Positions 29,536 through 39,170 of a stretch of DNA of 64,000 bases are shown here, in pieces. Position numbers and translations under genes: made by a program. The first letter of the stretch is position 1, and every line of letters starts with the position of its first letter. Under the pieces are notes generated by a model, which was given only the letters and a program-made list of their open reading frames with translations, made no database searches and was not told the origin of the DNA. Source of the DNA: Tritrichomonas musculus (taxonomy: Eukaryota; Parabasalia; Tritrichomonadida; Tritrichomonadidae); assembly GCA_039105265.1 (NCBI GenBank), contig JAPFFF010000063.1, positions 372,001 to 436,000 of the forward strand, given 5' to 3'.

Positions 29536-32409
29536 TTATAAATCATAGTTATCAACATAATTAATGTAATTCTCGATTCCTTCAATCTTGACAGTTGACA
29601 GTTCATCAATCTGTTTGATAGTCAGAGTGATTAGTGTTCCATCGTATCTGCAAATTGGGTTGATATTGGAAGACACGAGTTGCTTTAACTCATTTCTTTC
29701 GTACAGTTTCCTTTTTTCTTTGGTGCCGATATTTACTGGATCTTTGAAGACTCTTCCAGAGATGACAGACCGCATGTAAGGAGGAGGACTTGACTTGTTG
29801 AACTCGAGAGAGAAATTAGGATCCACTGCAGAATCAATATGGCAACCTTTAGTGAATTCTTTGTAACTGTTTTTTCCGACTTTTTCAGCCGATTCCTTGG
29901 CAAGACTTTCGTACTCCTCTTTTCCTTCTGGATGGTTGTAGAGGATGTCGATGTCAACCTGTGCAGCAGACTCGACGTTGGGAAACAACAATTGCAGCTT
30001 GATCTCTTGGATGATGTCTATCACCGGCTTGGACGATATGTAGTTCTTTTCAATTATGTCCATGCAGACGCGTCCCTCGGACGAGACATTCAAGTGGTAC
30101 GGAATGGTGACAAAGCGGAAAACTGGCGCTTCAACTGGATACAAAGGCGGGAAAGAGACAACAAGTTTGAACCACTTGCCAAGATAAGGATCGCCATCTG
30201 GAGCTTTGATAAACACTTCCCAAACGTCCATTGAACCGTGAATTGGATAAACAATGACGTCTCCATCATATCGGCTATTTTTTTCGTCGTTTTTCATGAC
30301 TTGTGCTGCATTTCTGAGCTCGCGAAGGATTCTTCTTTTGCACGGATTGAGTAGCTGTTGATCTTTGTTTACAAAGCACATGAACTCCGGTGTTGTAAGC
30401 TTTGGTGTCCCTGCAACTTTATCTAAAATTATGTTCTTGCAGCTTTTGTCGAAAACGACATTGTCGACTGCTTTTTGAAGGAACTCTTGTGTGATCATCT
30501 CTGGCTTCAAGTTGGTCAAAAGAGTTTTCCTGTCATTGGGAATGATTGGATTATTTGATGGCTTCCTTTCTTTGGCATTCAAAAAGGCGCCTTCTTCAAA
30601 GAGACGGAGGCCTTTAAAGACATCGTCAACCTGGAATGCAATGCCGCCTGTTAAGTGGGAAATAACGGCAAGTTCTTTGCACTTTCCTCTGAGACTGACA
30701 TTGATGCTGTCGACGATCAAATTCTTCTTAAAAAGTTTCTGCGCAACTTGGAGGAATTTGTGGGTTGATTTTACATCTGATCCATCGGAAATGACAATGA
30801 GGCGGTTGATTGCGTTGGGAAACTTCTGATGGCCTTCTGAGTCAGTTGTGAATTCAATGATATCATCATATGCTTTGATAAGAGCATCCCAAAGATGGGT
30901 TTCGTTTCCAGAATTTTCTTCTGGGGGAACTTCTCTAGAATCGTTTTCTTTGAGTCTTAAATTTATTTCTCTGAATCCTTTAATCTCGAAATCAGGAGCA
31001 AGAGGACTTAGCTGACAATGAGTTGTAATTTGTTCATTGAATGATATCAGTCCAAGTAGGCATGGAATTCTGTATCCGTAAGTTTTATTGGCAAAACTGG
31101 TCAAATATTGCATTGCAATGACGTATCGTGGAATATCTGGAATCATTGGATTGGGTGGATAGAGATCTGGGTTTCCAGTTAATGGGAACCTCATTGAATT
31201 TGAGGCATCAAAGCAAACAAATATAACTTGTTGAACTTGCTCTGGATCAATGAGATTGGCAACCTCTTCAGATTTGCCATTTCCTGCATCTAAAGAAAAT
31301 TTTTCAAGATCATATGGTTGGATCTTTCCAGTAAGAGGATCATAGATATTGACCATGTTTTTGTTGTAGTCTTCTGAGGCCGAATCTGATATATAGAGAT
31401 ATGTATGATCTTTTCCTTTTATTATAGTACAGCCTCGAATAACTCGAACAGAAAGAGGGGCTAACGGAGTGAACGAGACAAAGCCTTTATTTGCATCTTC
31501 GATTGCTTTTGGATCAAATGGTTCGGTTTCGACAAAATTGAATTCTTCGCCTGAGTCGTTTGTCCAAAAATATGTAATTGGAGGTTGTTTAAGTTTTGTT
31601 AAAAATTGCGAATTGGGATCTGATTTTCCAGGTGTGAGCTCGGCTATCAAGATTGGTAATTTTTGGGGCAAATTTTGGATATGCGTAATCATATTGCAGC
31701 ATCGTAGGGCGTATTCGAATATCTTTTCTGGAGGCGTAACTGATTTAATCAAATGACTGAAAAACGTATGAAAAGTTGAACATATTGTAATTATATCGCG
31801 ACCGGTAACATTGTTCCTATCTATAAGCCTATTTAAACTTGTAATAAGTGGCGGAAAAGGTACTAATGCTGCAGAAGATTTGAGAAGTCTATCACTTTTG
31901 GTTCCATCGTTATTGAGATAACCAAGAAGACATGCCATATCGCATAAGCCTTGCTGTGAGGAATCGCAAAGAGGAGATAATAGTATTTTATCGGTTTCAT
32001 TGCTTATATTGCAAGGTCCATATCTAATATCATTTAAATCTTTATCTGATACTTTACGTGTTAAAATTCCATAAATAAATCTCCTAACATGAGGGCCTGC
32101 ACTATCTGGGTAAATATCCGCTAAAGTTCCTCCAAGAAAAGGAATTCCTCCAGCTAAATAAACAATGAGATCCATATTTGTTGTTTTAACTTTTTTTTGG
32201 AGTTCACTCATTAAATAATTTTTGCATTTGATCGGATCATAGGACATATCAAGGTCTACATCAATTCCTTGGAAAAGCATTTCTGATGATCCAGTTGAAA
32301 AAAAACGAAATTTATTTTCTTTAGGTGTTGGCCTTTTGTCTGTCGAAATTTTATCAAATATTTTTAAATCATGAACATTTGTAATAATAGATTTTTGAGG
32401 TTGACTCAT
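29536..32409 (-). CDS. vWA-E2 (UBC)-U-box fusion, putative single-chain E2/E3
   Basis: 957 residues from ATG at 32407-32409 (MSQPQKSIITNVHDLKIFDK). The open frame extends nine codons upstream without an ATG. Residues 1-390 are of unknown type (LIVYLAGGIPFLGGTLADIY). Residues about 394-595 are a von Willebrand A domain: VIFVCFDASNSM gives the MIDAS DxSxS, with a later IVISDGSD. Residues about 690-843 form a ubiquitin-conjugating E2 fold: WFKLVVSFPPLYPVEAPVFR, YHLN in the HPN position, catalytic Cys782 in GRVCMDI, then LLFPNVESAAQVD. Residues about 882-930 look like a U-box: SVISGRVFKDPV, KLYERNELKQL, NPICR. It would load ubiquitin on the E2 and present it through the U-box to substrates bound by vWA. 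The architecture is seen; activity is inferred. Confidence 0.8.
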   Translation of the reverse strand: MSQPQKSIITNVHDLKIFDKISTDKRPTPKENKFRFFSTGSSEMLFQGIDVDLDMSYDPIKCKNYLMSELQKKVKTTNMDLIVYLAGGIPFLGGTLADIYPDSAGPHVRRFIYGILTRKVSDKDLNDIRYGPCNISNETDKILLSPLCDSSQQGLCDMACLLGYLNNDGTKSDRLLKSSAALVPFPPLITSLNRLIDRNNVTGRDIITICSTFHTFFSHLIKSVTPPEKIFEYALRCCNMITHIQNLPQKLPILIAELTPGKSDPNSQFLTKLKQPPITYFWTNDSGEEFNFVETEPFDPKAIEDANKGFVSFTPLAPLSVRVIRGCTIIKGKDHTYLYISDSASEDYNKNMVNIYDPLTGKIQPYDLEKFSLDAGNGKSEEVANLIDPEQVQQVIFVCFDASNSMRFPLTGNPDLYPPNPMIPDIPRYVIAMQYLTSFANKTYGYRIPCLLGLISFNEQITTHCQLSPLAPDFEIKGFREINLRLKENDSREVPPEENSGNETHLWDALIKAYDDIIEFTTDSEGHQKFPNAINRLIVISDGSDVKSTHKFLQVAQKLFKKNLIVDSINVSLRGKCKELAVISHLTGGIAFQVDDVFKGLRLFEEGAFLNAKERKPSNNPIIPNDRKTLLTNLKPEMITQEFLQKAVDNVVFDKSCKNIILDKVAGTPKLTTPEFMCFVNKDQQLLNPCKRRILRELRNAAQVMKNDEKNSRYDGDVIVYPIHGSMDVWEVFIKAPDGDPYLGKWFKLVVSFPPLYPVEAPVFRFVTIPYHLNVSSEGRVCMDIIEKNYISSKPVIDIIQEIKLQLLFPNVESAAQVDIDILYNHPEGKEEYESLAKESAEKVGKNSYKEFTKGCHIDSAVDPNFSLEFNKSSPPPYMRSVISGRVFKDPVNIGTKEKRKLYERNELKQLVSSNINPICRYDGTLITLTIKQIDELSTVKIEGIENYINYVDNYDL

Positions 32410-32490
32410 AATGAAGGAACAATTTTTGTCAATCAATTGAAAATTTCTTGATAATTATTTATATTGTATTAAAATTTTCTTTGATATGAA

Positions 32491-32561
32491 ATCGCTGGTA
32501 GTGTAATGGTATCATGTAGGATTGTCGTTCCTGTGACCCGGGTCCGATTCCCGGCCAGCGA
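32491..32561 (+). tRNA. tRNA-Asp (GTC)
   Basis: 71 nt. The acceptor stem TCGCTGG pairs fully with CCAGCGA at 32554-32560, with discriminator G at 32561. Anticodon stem AGGA/TCCT holds loop TTGTCGT with anticodon GTC at 32523-32525. The T stem is CCGGG/CCCGG with B box GGTCCGATTCC at 32540-32550; the A box lies in TGGTAGTGTAATGG. No intron and no encoded CCA. A T run from 32562 is the Pol III terminator. It lies just upstream of, and divergent from, the vWA-E2 gene. Confidence 0.95.
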
Positions 32562-32580
32562 GTTTTTTTTTTTTTCTTTT
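32562..32580 (+). terminator. Pol III T-run terminator of tRNA-Asp
   Basis: A run of about 14 T residues begins directly after the discriminator base, followed by CTTTTTT. This is the standard RNA polymerase III stop signal. Confidence 0.85.
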
Positions 32581-32880
32581 TTATATATATCCATTTCATT
32601 TCAACTGTTTTCTTTAAGCAGGATGAGTTTTATATTAATGCTATATGATTGTTATGCCAAGTATAATGTATAAACACTAAAATTAATTTAAAACAAAAAT
32701 ATTAAAAAATTTGGCTTTGAATTTTTAAAGCCAAAAATTGATCAAATCATTACCTTTTTTTTATTATTATTTTATATAACTTAATGCCATCTACAACTCC
32801 GCATTTCCATAAAATTGAGGTAATTTGGACCATTCCTATTAAATATTTATATTTGGTAAAAATAAAAGTCATTAAAACTT
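32581..32880. other. Spacer
   Basis: AT-rich, no gene seen. From about 32750 the sequence grades into decayed TpLRR coding sequence of the following pseudogene. Confidence 0.4.
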
Positions 32881-34685
32881 GGAAAGGGTGTTGAATACAT
32901 TGGTCCAAATGCATTTTGCAATTGTTATAATATTGGTTCTTTTTCGGGAATTCCAACAGCTCTTAAAATTCTAGGTGAAAATTCATTTAAGAACTGTATA
33001 AACATGAAAGGATCCCTCGTTTTCCCAGCAACAGTTACGGCAATTCCTGATTATTCATTATACGACTATCCATATGCGTTTTGGCTGTTCTAATTTAAGA
33101 GGAAATTTGACAATTCCATACAAAGTTTCATTTATAGGTAGTTGTGCCTTTTATGGTTGCTCTAATTTTGGTCCCAAATTAAAAAAAAAAAACAGAAATC
33201 GGATCAATAGGTGATTATGCATTTTATGGATGCTCGAAACTTTCAGATGACCTGTATTTACCAGAGAGCTTAAGTTATATTGGGCAGTATTCATTTGCTG
33301 AATGCAGTTCATTTTCCAATGATTTATTTGATGCAAATGAAGGCGGAATTTTCGTTCACATTGGAAAATATGCATTCAATAATACTCATTTTAAGACACT
33401 CTATTATGATGGATATGTTGAACCATCATACGAATACCCTATCTCATTAAATGAGGATGTCATCATCAAAGTATCAAGCGAAAATAGTGATTATAATTAT
33501 CCTTTTTATTACCGTGGTCCCTGTTTTTGCTCACACAGTATTATTAATTCAGTCCAATCAAGCCCAAGCTATGTCCCAGAAATTCGATATGATGCTTCTA
33601 AAACTCTTGAATTTTATGATCTTGATGATTATCAAAAATCATTTAAAGAAAAATATGAAAAAATTCAAGCAGACACCGATGGAAAACGCAAAATGGAACT
33701 TAACTATAACAAACTACCAAGCGGTACACATATTTCAATACCTGATTATCTGAAAGAAAATGATTATATTCAATATGGCGGTTCAGATATCATTTATTAT
33801 GATGGAAAGCCTTTTAATATTCATATGTCTAGTTTAACTACAAATGTTCAAATTAAAGGTGAACAGCCTTCCAATATTGCAATTAATAGTCAAAATGGAG
33901 GAACGTTATCATTAACGACAGATCAAACTTCTGTTGAATTAGATTCATCTTCAACAATTGAATCCCAATTTAATTCAAATCCCTTCAAAATTAAGGTTCC
34001 ATCATACGTAGATTCGGTTACAATGAAAGAGCTTACATTAAATAGAGGAAAAGTAAATGTTTTACAAAAAATTGATGATACAACTAGCAAACACTTGATT
34101 CTAGAAGTTAAAAACCTTACGACTAATTCACAACCAAAGCTTGAATATATGAAAATAAATGGGCCATTTAATGTAAAGCAAACCTCCAAAGTTGAATTGG
34201 GAGACAATGTTACGTTAGACAATGCTGGCATTAATTTGCAATTGAGTCAATTGAATGCCAATTTGAGTTCGAATGGATTATTTACAGGTAAAGTTGATTC
34301 CATTCCAAGTAAATTTACTGTATCAGTTGCCGAAGATACAGTCAATATCAGCGAAATCTCTAATATAACTATTTTCAGAGGTATGTTCAAACAAATAAAA
34401 TGCAAAGATTGGGCATCCAGATTGGCGGATTATCCTTCAAAGTACTTCAGTAAGCCTGATTGCAGAGATACAATACAAAGTGCTTCAATTCTTGATGGTG
34501 AAGAAGATGAAGATATAATATCAGAATTAATTTTGCCAAAGAATGAAAATTATGTAAATGATTTTGGGAAGCTTACTTGTAAGGATAATAAATTGAGTGG
34601 CGGTGCTATTGCTGGAATAGTCATTGCTTGCATTGTTGCTGTAGTAAAGAATATACTTAGTGAAAAAGAAGCTGAAGAAGTTTAA
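32881..34685 (+). pseudogene. TpLRR (BspA-like) surface protein pseudogene
   Basis: Translation in changing frames gives TpLRR units: [72 protein letters not shown] and YIGQYSFAECSSF. There are at least two frame changes before 33195, one of them at the A12 run near 33181-33192. From 33183 to the TAA at 34683-34685 the frame is open (about 500 codons): the last repeats, a Ser/Thr-rich beta region (KLPSGTHISIPDYLKENDYI), and a C-terminal hydrophobic segment GGAIAGIVIACIVAVVKN, shorter than normal for a membrane anchor in this family. No start codon or signal peptide remains. Intact relatives are type I adhesin-like surface proteins. Confidence 0.75.
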
Positions 34686-35432
34686 ACTTTTTAATAAAAA
34701 TTTTCTTTTCCTAATTATGAAAACTGCCTATTTCTCCTTCCCTATAATTTATTATAAGTTATTTTATGTTTCAACAAGAGAACACAGTTTTTTGAGCGAA
34801 ACTTAAAATTGTCTCTTTAAAAAAGAAGGGTATATAGGGTATACAGTAAGGTTTCAAAATTGGAAAACGTTTCAAAATAGGAAAATCGACTTTTTGAGAA
34901 AAAAATTTTCATTAATAAAAATGAAAGAAATAAAGAAATAGAGAGGAAATCTTGTTTAAACCTACTGTTTTAAGAAATAATATTTCCATGATTAAGTTTA
35001 TCACACAGCTGTTTGTGACATTATATTCATCAAATAGTGTTTTCCTATCTCTATATGAAAAAATGAGCATCATTCAAAAAGTGGATTTTCCATTTTTGCA
35101 ACGCTATAAAGGAAAATCCAAATTTGAATTAAATTCGTTATTTTGACTTTTATTTTAAATTCATTTTAATCGTTTTCTATGAAAAAGTAGATTTTCCTCT
35201 TTTGAGACGTTTTTGAATTTTACAACCTTACTGTAAGAGATTTTATGTTTCAACAAGAGAAAACAGTTTTTTGAGCGAAATATTGAAGATTTTTTAAATA
35301 TTATTTTTAAATTTTTTTATAAAAATTTTTTAATATAGCTTAATCGTACATGTCTTAAAAAAGAAGGATATATAGGTTCGAAAAAAAGTTGATGACTTTT
35401 TTTTTTTTTTTGTAAAAGCAGCAATAATATTT
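34686..35432. other. Spacer holding a MITE flanked by a duplicated segment
   Basis: Two similar segments, 34758-34838 and 35241-35378, share TTTATGTTTCAACAAGAGAA, ACAGTTTTTTGAGCGAAA and a later AAAAAAGAAGG-ATATAGG. They flank a mariner-type MITE at 34844-35233. Confidence 0.7.
34844..35233. mobile_element. Mariner-type MITE
   Basis: Terminal inverted repeats of about 58 bp: the left end begins CAGTAAGGTT at 34844, and the right end 35176-35233 ends AACCTTACTG. Each outer end is flanked by TA (34842-34843 and 35234-35235), the Tc1/mariner target duplication. The arms share AAAACGT, GAGGAAAATC or TAGGAAAATC, and ACTTTTT blocks. An internal copy of the sub-terminal block (AAAGTGGATTTTCC, near 35077) makes a repeated structure. 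No transposase is encoded. Confidence 0.7.
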
Positions 35433-35951
35433 ATGCATCCTACCAAGAAATTGCCTCTTTTTATTGTGTCCGGAGCTTCATGTGCAGGAAAATCTACAGC
35501 TTGTGAAATTCTCTTTCAAAAAGAAAAGGATTACATAGTAATGGAAAGTGATTTAATATGGAATAAAATTTATGATACTCCTGAAGATAATTATCGTCAA
35601 TATCGTTCTATATGGATGCGTATGTCAGCAAATATTGCACAAATTGGAAAGCCTGTGGTTTTATGTGGATGTGGAATCCCAGAACAATTTGAAAATTTAC
35701 CAGAGAGAGAATTATTTACTAAAATCCACTACATTGCAGTTGTAAGTGACTCGGATATTTTTGAAAAACGAATGAGAGAAGGTAGGAATGTCACTGATGA
35801 CGGATGGATTAAAAGCAGTCTGCATTTTAATGATTGGCTTAAAAAAAATGCAGAAAAAACTACGCCCACTATATCGCTTGTTGATAATTCACATTTAACA
35901 CCAGAAGAAACAGCAGAACGAATTGATGAATGGATTCGTAAAAATCTTTAA
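35433..35951 (+). CDS. Bacterial-like P-loop nucleotide kinase (AAA_18-type)
   Basis: 172 residues. The Walker A motif GASCAGKST is at residues 14-22, after the beta strand LPLFIVS. Other conserved-looking blocks are YIVMESDLIWNKIYDTPEDN, GKPVVLCGCGIPEQFENLPE, and a lid-like RMREGRNVTDDGWIKSSLHF. The overall length and block order match small nucleoside or nucleotide kinase-like proteins that I know mainly from Firmicutes. It would transfer phosphate from ATP to a small molecule in the cytosol; the substrate is not evident. No targeting signal. It is a good lateral-transfer candidate, from resemblance only. The gene ends in TAA and starts 8 bases after an ATAATATTT tract. Confidence 0.75.
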   Translation: MHPTKKLPLFIVSGASCAGKSTACEILFQKEKDYIVMESDLIWNKIYDTPEDNYRQYRSIWMRMSANIAQIGKPVVLCGCGIPEQFENLPERELFTKIHYIAVVSDSDIFEKRMREGRNVTDDGWIKSSLHFNDWLKKNAEKTTPTISLVDNSHLTPEETAERIDEWIRKNL

Positions 35952-36319
35952 AATTATTATATTGTATTTAAAATTAACAGACATTTGCCAGCTCTATATG
36001 TCAAACAAAAGAATTGATCTACTGCAGTCTTTTTTTAAATTTTTGAAAAAAAAAAAAATAATATTAAATAAACATTTTAAAAAATCATTAAAGTTATATC
36101 AATATTCTATTGAAACAATTGATTTACTGGTATAATTTTGTGAATCTAATAAATGAAAAGCTGTAAAAAAAAGGATAAAATCTTTTTTTTTTCTCTTCCA
36201 AGATGAAATTCATCATGATGTTTACAATTTTCAGGTCGTGATGAATCGTTCCTGAAATACGCCAAATAATTTATGATGAATAAAAAAAAAATTCTATACT
36301 TAATATTTTTAAATTTCAG
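35952..36319. other. Spacer
   Basis: AT-rich with A and T runs. The end, from about 36200 (ATGAAATTCATCATGATG), may be the decayed upstream part of the calpain fossil. Nothing definite. Confidence 0.4.
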
Positions 36320-36725
36320 ATTCTATCATAGATACTTTTGCCAAACTTAATGGTTGTTACTCAAATATCATAAGTGGTTTTCTTTCAGAGTCTCTATACA
36401 ATCTTCTCGGCTACTACACTAAATGCTTTTTAATTTCAGATTTTATCAAAGATACTTTTAAAATCCTGATGTACCAAAAGTACGGCTGCCTTATGGATGC
36501 AGGAATCAAAACAAAAAAATAAGACTAAAATCAAAGTTGCTGAATTTAGATACAGGAAAATGCAACGATACAGTTTTCTTCAGGCTTCGAAATCCCTGGG
36601 GCTATAAAGAGTGGAGTGGTGACTCCTGAAGTAGAAAGATTTCTTCGTAATGATCAGCGAGACGGACGCTTTTGGATTTCTGCAAATGGTTTTGCCAATT
36701 TCTGGCTCAAATCTTTAATATGGCA
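36320..36725 (+). pseudogene. Calpain-family (C2) cysteine peptidase remnant
   Basis: Pieces of a calpain catalytic domain can be read in more than one frame. FAKLNGCYSNIISGFLSESL resembles the calpain block AKLHGSYEALxGGxxSEAL, followed by a GCLMDAG stretch (cf. GCLM). Later RLRNPWGYKEWSGD matches the signature RNPWG around the active-site Asn/Trp, and DGRFWISANGFANFW matches the end of the domain. Stops and frame changes interrupt it, and the N-terminal catalytic Cys region is absent. A 27-bp direct repeat (ATTTCAGATT..., 36313 and 36432) may mark a rearrangement. Confidence 0.6.
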
Positions 36726-36806
36726 ATTTCAATTTCATCATATCGATAAAAAATTAAAAAAATTATTCAAATATGTATAAAATGTTTTACTTATCTAAAA
36801 ACTTGA

Positions 36807-39170
36807 TCATTTATTGAGCAAATTTAATATTTCCTTATTGTTTGTCAATTCAATTGGAGTTTTCCCATCATTATCTTTTGCATTTAAATCAATATTTTTT
36901 TGATTTAATAAAATTTTGACGATGTCGACATTGTTATTATAGACAGCTAAATGTAACGGAGATCTTTTTATTTTGTTTTCTTCAGTACTGCATTTTTCAC
37001 CATCTTCATCATATTTATCATCAACATTGCTTTTTATATAATTTTTATTTATATCAATATTTTTATTTTGTAATAAAAGATTTATAATTTCAATGTTTTT
37101 ATATTCAACTGCGAGATAAAATGGTGTTTTTTCAACTTCGTATTTATGTTCCATTCTATTTTCATTAAAATAAGCAAGTCTATAATATTCATCTGATTTG
37201 CAAGCTAAATTAACATCAATACTTTCATTTGACAATAAAAGATTTAAAAGTTCAAGTTTTTCGTTTTCAACTGCAAAATATAATGCTGTCTTGAACACAT
37301 TTTCTATTGTTTCTTGTATTTCACTATCTGTTGCTTCGACATAAGCATCTTTATCATCATTAATTTTTGTTTCTGATTTTTTAATAATATTAATATCAAC
37401 TTTATCATTTGATAGCATTTTTTTAATTAATTCAAGATTTCCTTTTTCAACGGCTAGATAAAACGCAGTTTTTTCTTCTTTTTTAGTTGTACTAACAGAC
37501 CATCCAATAGTATTTCCACGTTTATATTTGTTGTATTTTTCATAATATTCATCTGTTTTGGTTTCTATTTTATTTACAACATTTAGATCAATTTTTTCAT
37601 TTTCTAACAAAAGTTGAATAATTTCATTGTTTCCTTTTTCAATAGCTAGATAAAGTGGTGTTTTTTCGTCATTTTTTATTGTTTTTATTGAAGGATCTCT
37701 ATATTCTTCTGAATTATTCATAGGTTCATAAAAATTATCGCTACATTCTTGAACATCACATTCACTATTTTCTTCTTCTTCATCATCATCTTCTTCCTTC
37801 CCTCCCTCTTTTTCACTGTAAGAAACAACTTTATTTAGGCAATTTATATCAATTTTTTCATGTTTTAAAAATAATTTAATAATTTCAAGATTTTCTTTTT
37901 CAACAGCAAGATAAAATGGTGCAATTTTCTCTGAATATTTATTTTTATATTCATTTATTGTTAAATGTTCCTTTGAAAGATTTATATCAATTTTTTCATT
38001 TGATAGCAAAAGTCGAACTAAATCTAAATCTTCAATTTCAACTGCAATTAGCAATGCTGTTTTATTATCTTCAATTGAATTTATATCAATTTCCATATTT
38101 TCAATGATTGTTTTAATAATATAAAAATAATCATATTTGCAGAGTTGGTGGAAAACTGATTTCAAATTATTTTCTTCAAAAAAACCGAAATTATAGTATT
38201 TAATGCTCTGCAATAACACTTTACGTGAATAAGAATCATTATTTGTTATATAATTATTTTCAATATATTCCTTCAATTCATTGTGATGAAACTGGATTGA
38301 TTTAAAATAACATTCTTCATATGAAACAACTTTTTCTGTCTTTGTATTATTATAAGATTTTGTTTTATCTTCGATTTCGATTTCGATTTCTGGCTGAATT
38401 TTGTCTTCTTCAAGAAGATGAATGATTTCTGGATTTCGACCATGAATCGCAAAAAGCCACAAAGATGAAGTTAATTCAACTCCATTTAATCGCAAATATT
38501 TGAATATTTGAACAGACCCATAGAAAACTGAGTATTCAATTAAAGTTGGACTTTCGTTCTCTAATAAAAATGAGTTTGTTTCAAATATTGATGGCTCAAT
38601 TGTTGATTTGAGTGAATAATTATTTTTGTTAACAAAAGTTATAAAGTCTTCAATTGAATCTTTTTGAATTAATGTACAAATGAAATGCTCATTTTCACCT
38701 CTTTTTCTATTTTCTTCAAAATCTTCTGGTAATGGTGTATTAGAATCAAATTCTGGTGAAAAATATTGTAAATAGGATTTTTTGGAGTACTCGTCAGTTG
38801 ATATTGCATTACGAATTGATTGATCAAATTTAACAATTTTTTGTTCAAAAAGAAAAAGAAGAATTCGTTTGTTGTTTTTAAATATATTAAAAATTTCTTT
38901 ATTTGAATAATTATTTTTTATTTCTTCTTGGAAATTAATTAAAATTTTTTCAATTTTGTCAAAAAAATTCGATTCTCGATAATGGTTATCTGATATACTT
39001 GCAATAAAATGAAGTAATAATTTAAATTCGTGCTTATCGTCTGCTATTTTATTTTCTTGAAATGATATTTGGAAATTAAGAAAATTCTCTTCAAGATTAT
39101 CTTGTTTGTCAATAAATTCAAGTAGTATTTCTTGAATTTCTTTATTTTTCTTTATATAGTTTGAAATCAT
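36807..39170 (-). CDS. DUF3447 / ankyrin-repeat protein
   Basis: 787 residues from ATG at 39168-39170 to TGA at 36807-36809. Residues 1-130 are the N-terminal helical module (EIFNIFKNNKRILLFLFEQK). A linker with NRKRGENE leads into the DUF3447-type core (TLIQKDSIEDF, FETNSFLL, YSVFYGSVQIFKYLRLNGVE, SLWLFAIHGRNPEIIHLLEE). From about residue 365 there are eight or so ankyrin repeats (TALLIAVEIEDLDLVRLLLS; HLAVYNNNVDIVKILLNQKN) separated by long acidic loops. No signal peptide. The sequence before the ATG, TTTCATTTCATTTCAC, contains TCAYT motifs like the parabasalid initiator element. It is the sister of 26026-29037, lacking the acidic repeat. Confidence 0.85.
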   Translation of the reverse strand: MISNYIKKNKEIQEILLEFIDKQDNLEENFLNFQISFQENKIADDKHEFKLLLHFIASISDNHYRESNFFDKIEKILINFQEEIKNNYSNKEIFNIFKNNKRILLFLFEQKIVKFDQSIRNAISTDEYSKKSYLQYFSPEFDSNTPLPEDFEENRKRGENEHFICTLIQKDSIEDFITFVNKNNYSLKSTIEPSIFETNSFLLENESPTLIEYSVFYGSVQIFKYLRLNGVELTSSLWLFAIHGRNPEIIHLLEEDKIQPEIEIEIEDKTKSYNNTKTEKVVSYEECYFKSIQFHHNELKEYIENNYITNNDSYSRKVLLQSIKYYNFGFFEENNLKSVFHQLCKYDYFYIIKTIIENMEIDINSIEDNKTALLIAVEIEDLDLVRLLLSNEKIDINLSKEHLTINEYKNKYSEKIAPFYLAVEKENLEIIKLFLKHEKIDINCLNKVVSYSEKEGGKEEDDDEEEENSECDVQECSDNFYEPMNNSEEYRDPSIKTIKNDEKTPLYLAIEKGNNEIIQLLLENEKIDLNVVNKIETKTDEYYEKYNKYKRGNTIGWSVSTTKKEEKTAFYLAVEKGNLELIKKMLSNDKVDINIIKKSETKINDDKDAYVEATDSEIQETIENVFKTALYFAVENEKLELLNLLLSNESIDVNLACKSDEYYRLAYFNENRMEHKYEVEKTPFYLAVEYKNIEIINLLLQNKNIDINKNYIKSNVDDKYDEDGEKCSTEENKIKRSPLHLAVYNNNVDIVKILLNQKNIDLNAKDNDGKTPIELTNNKEILNLLNK

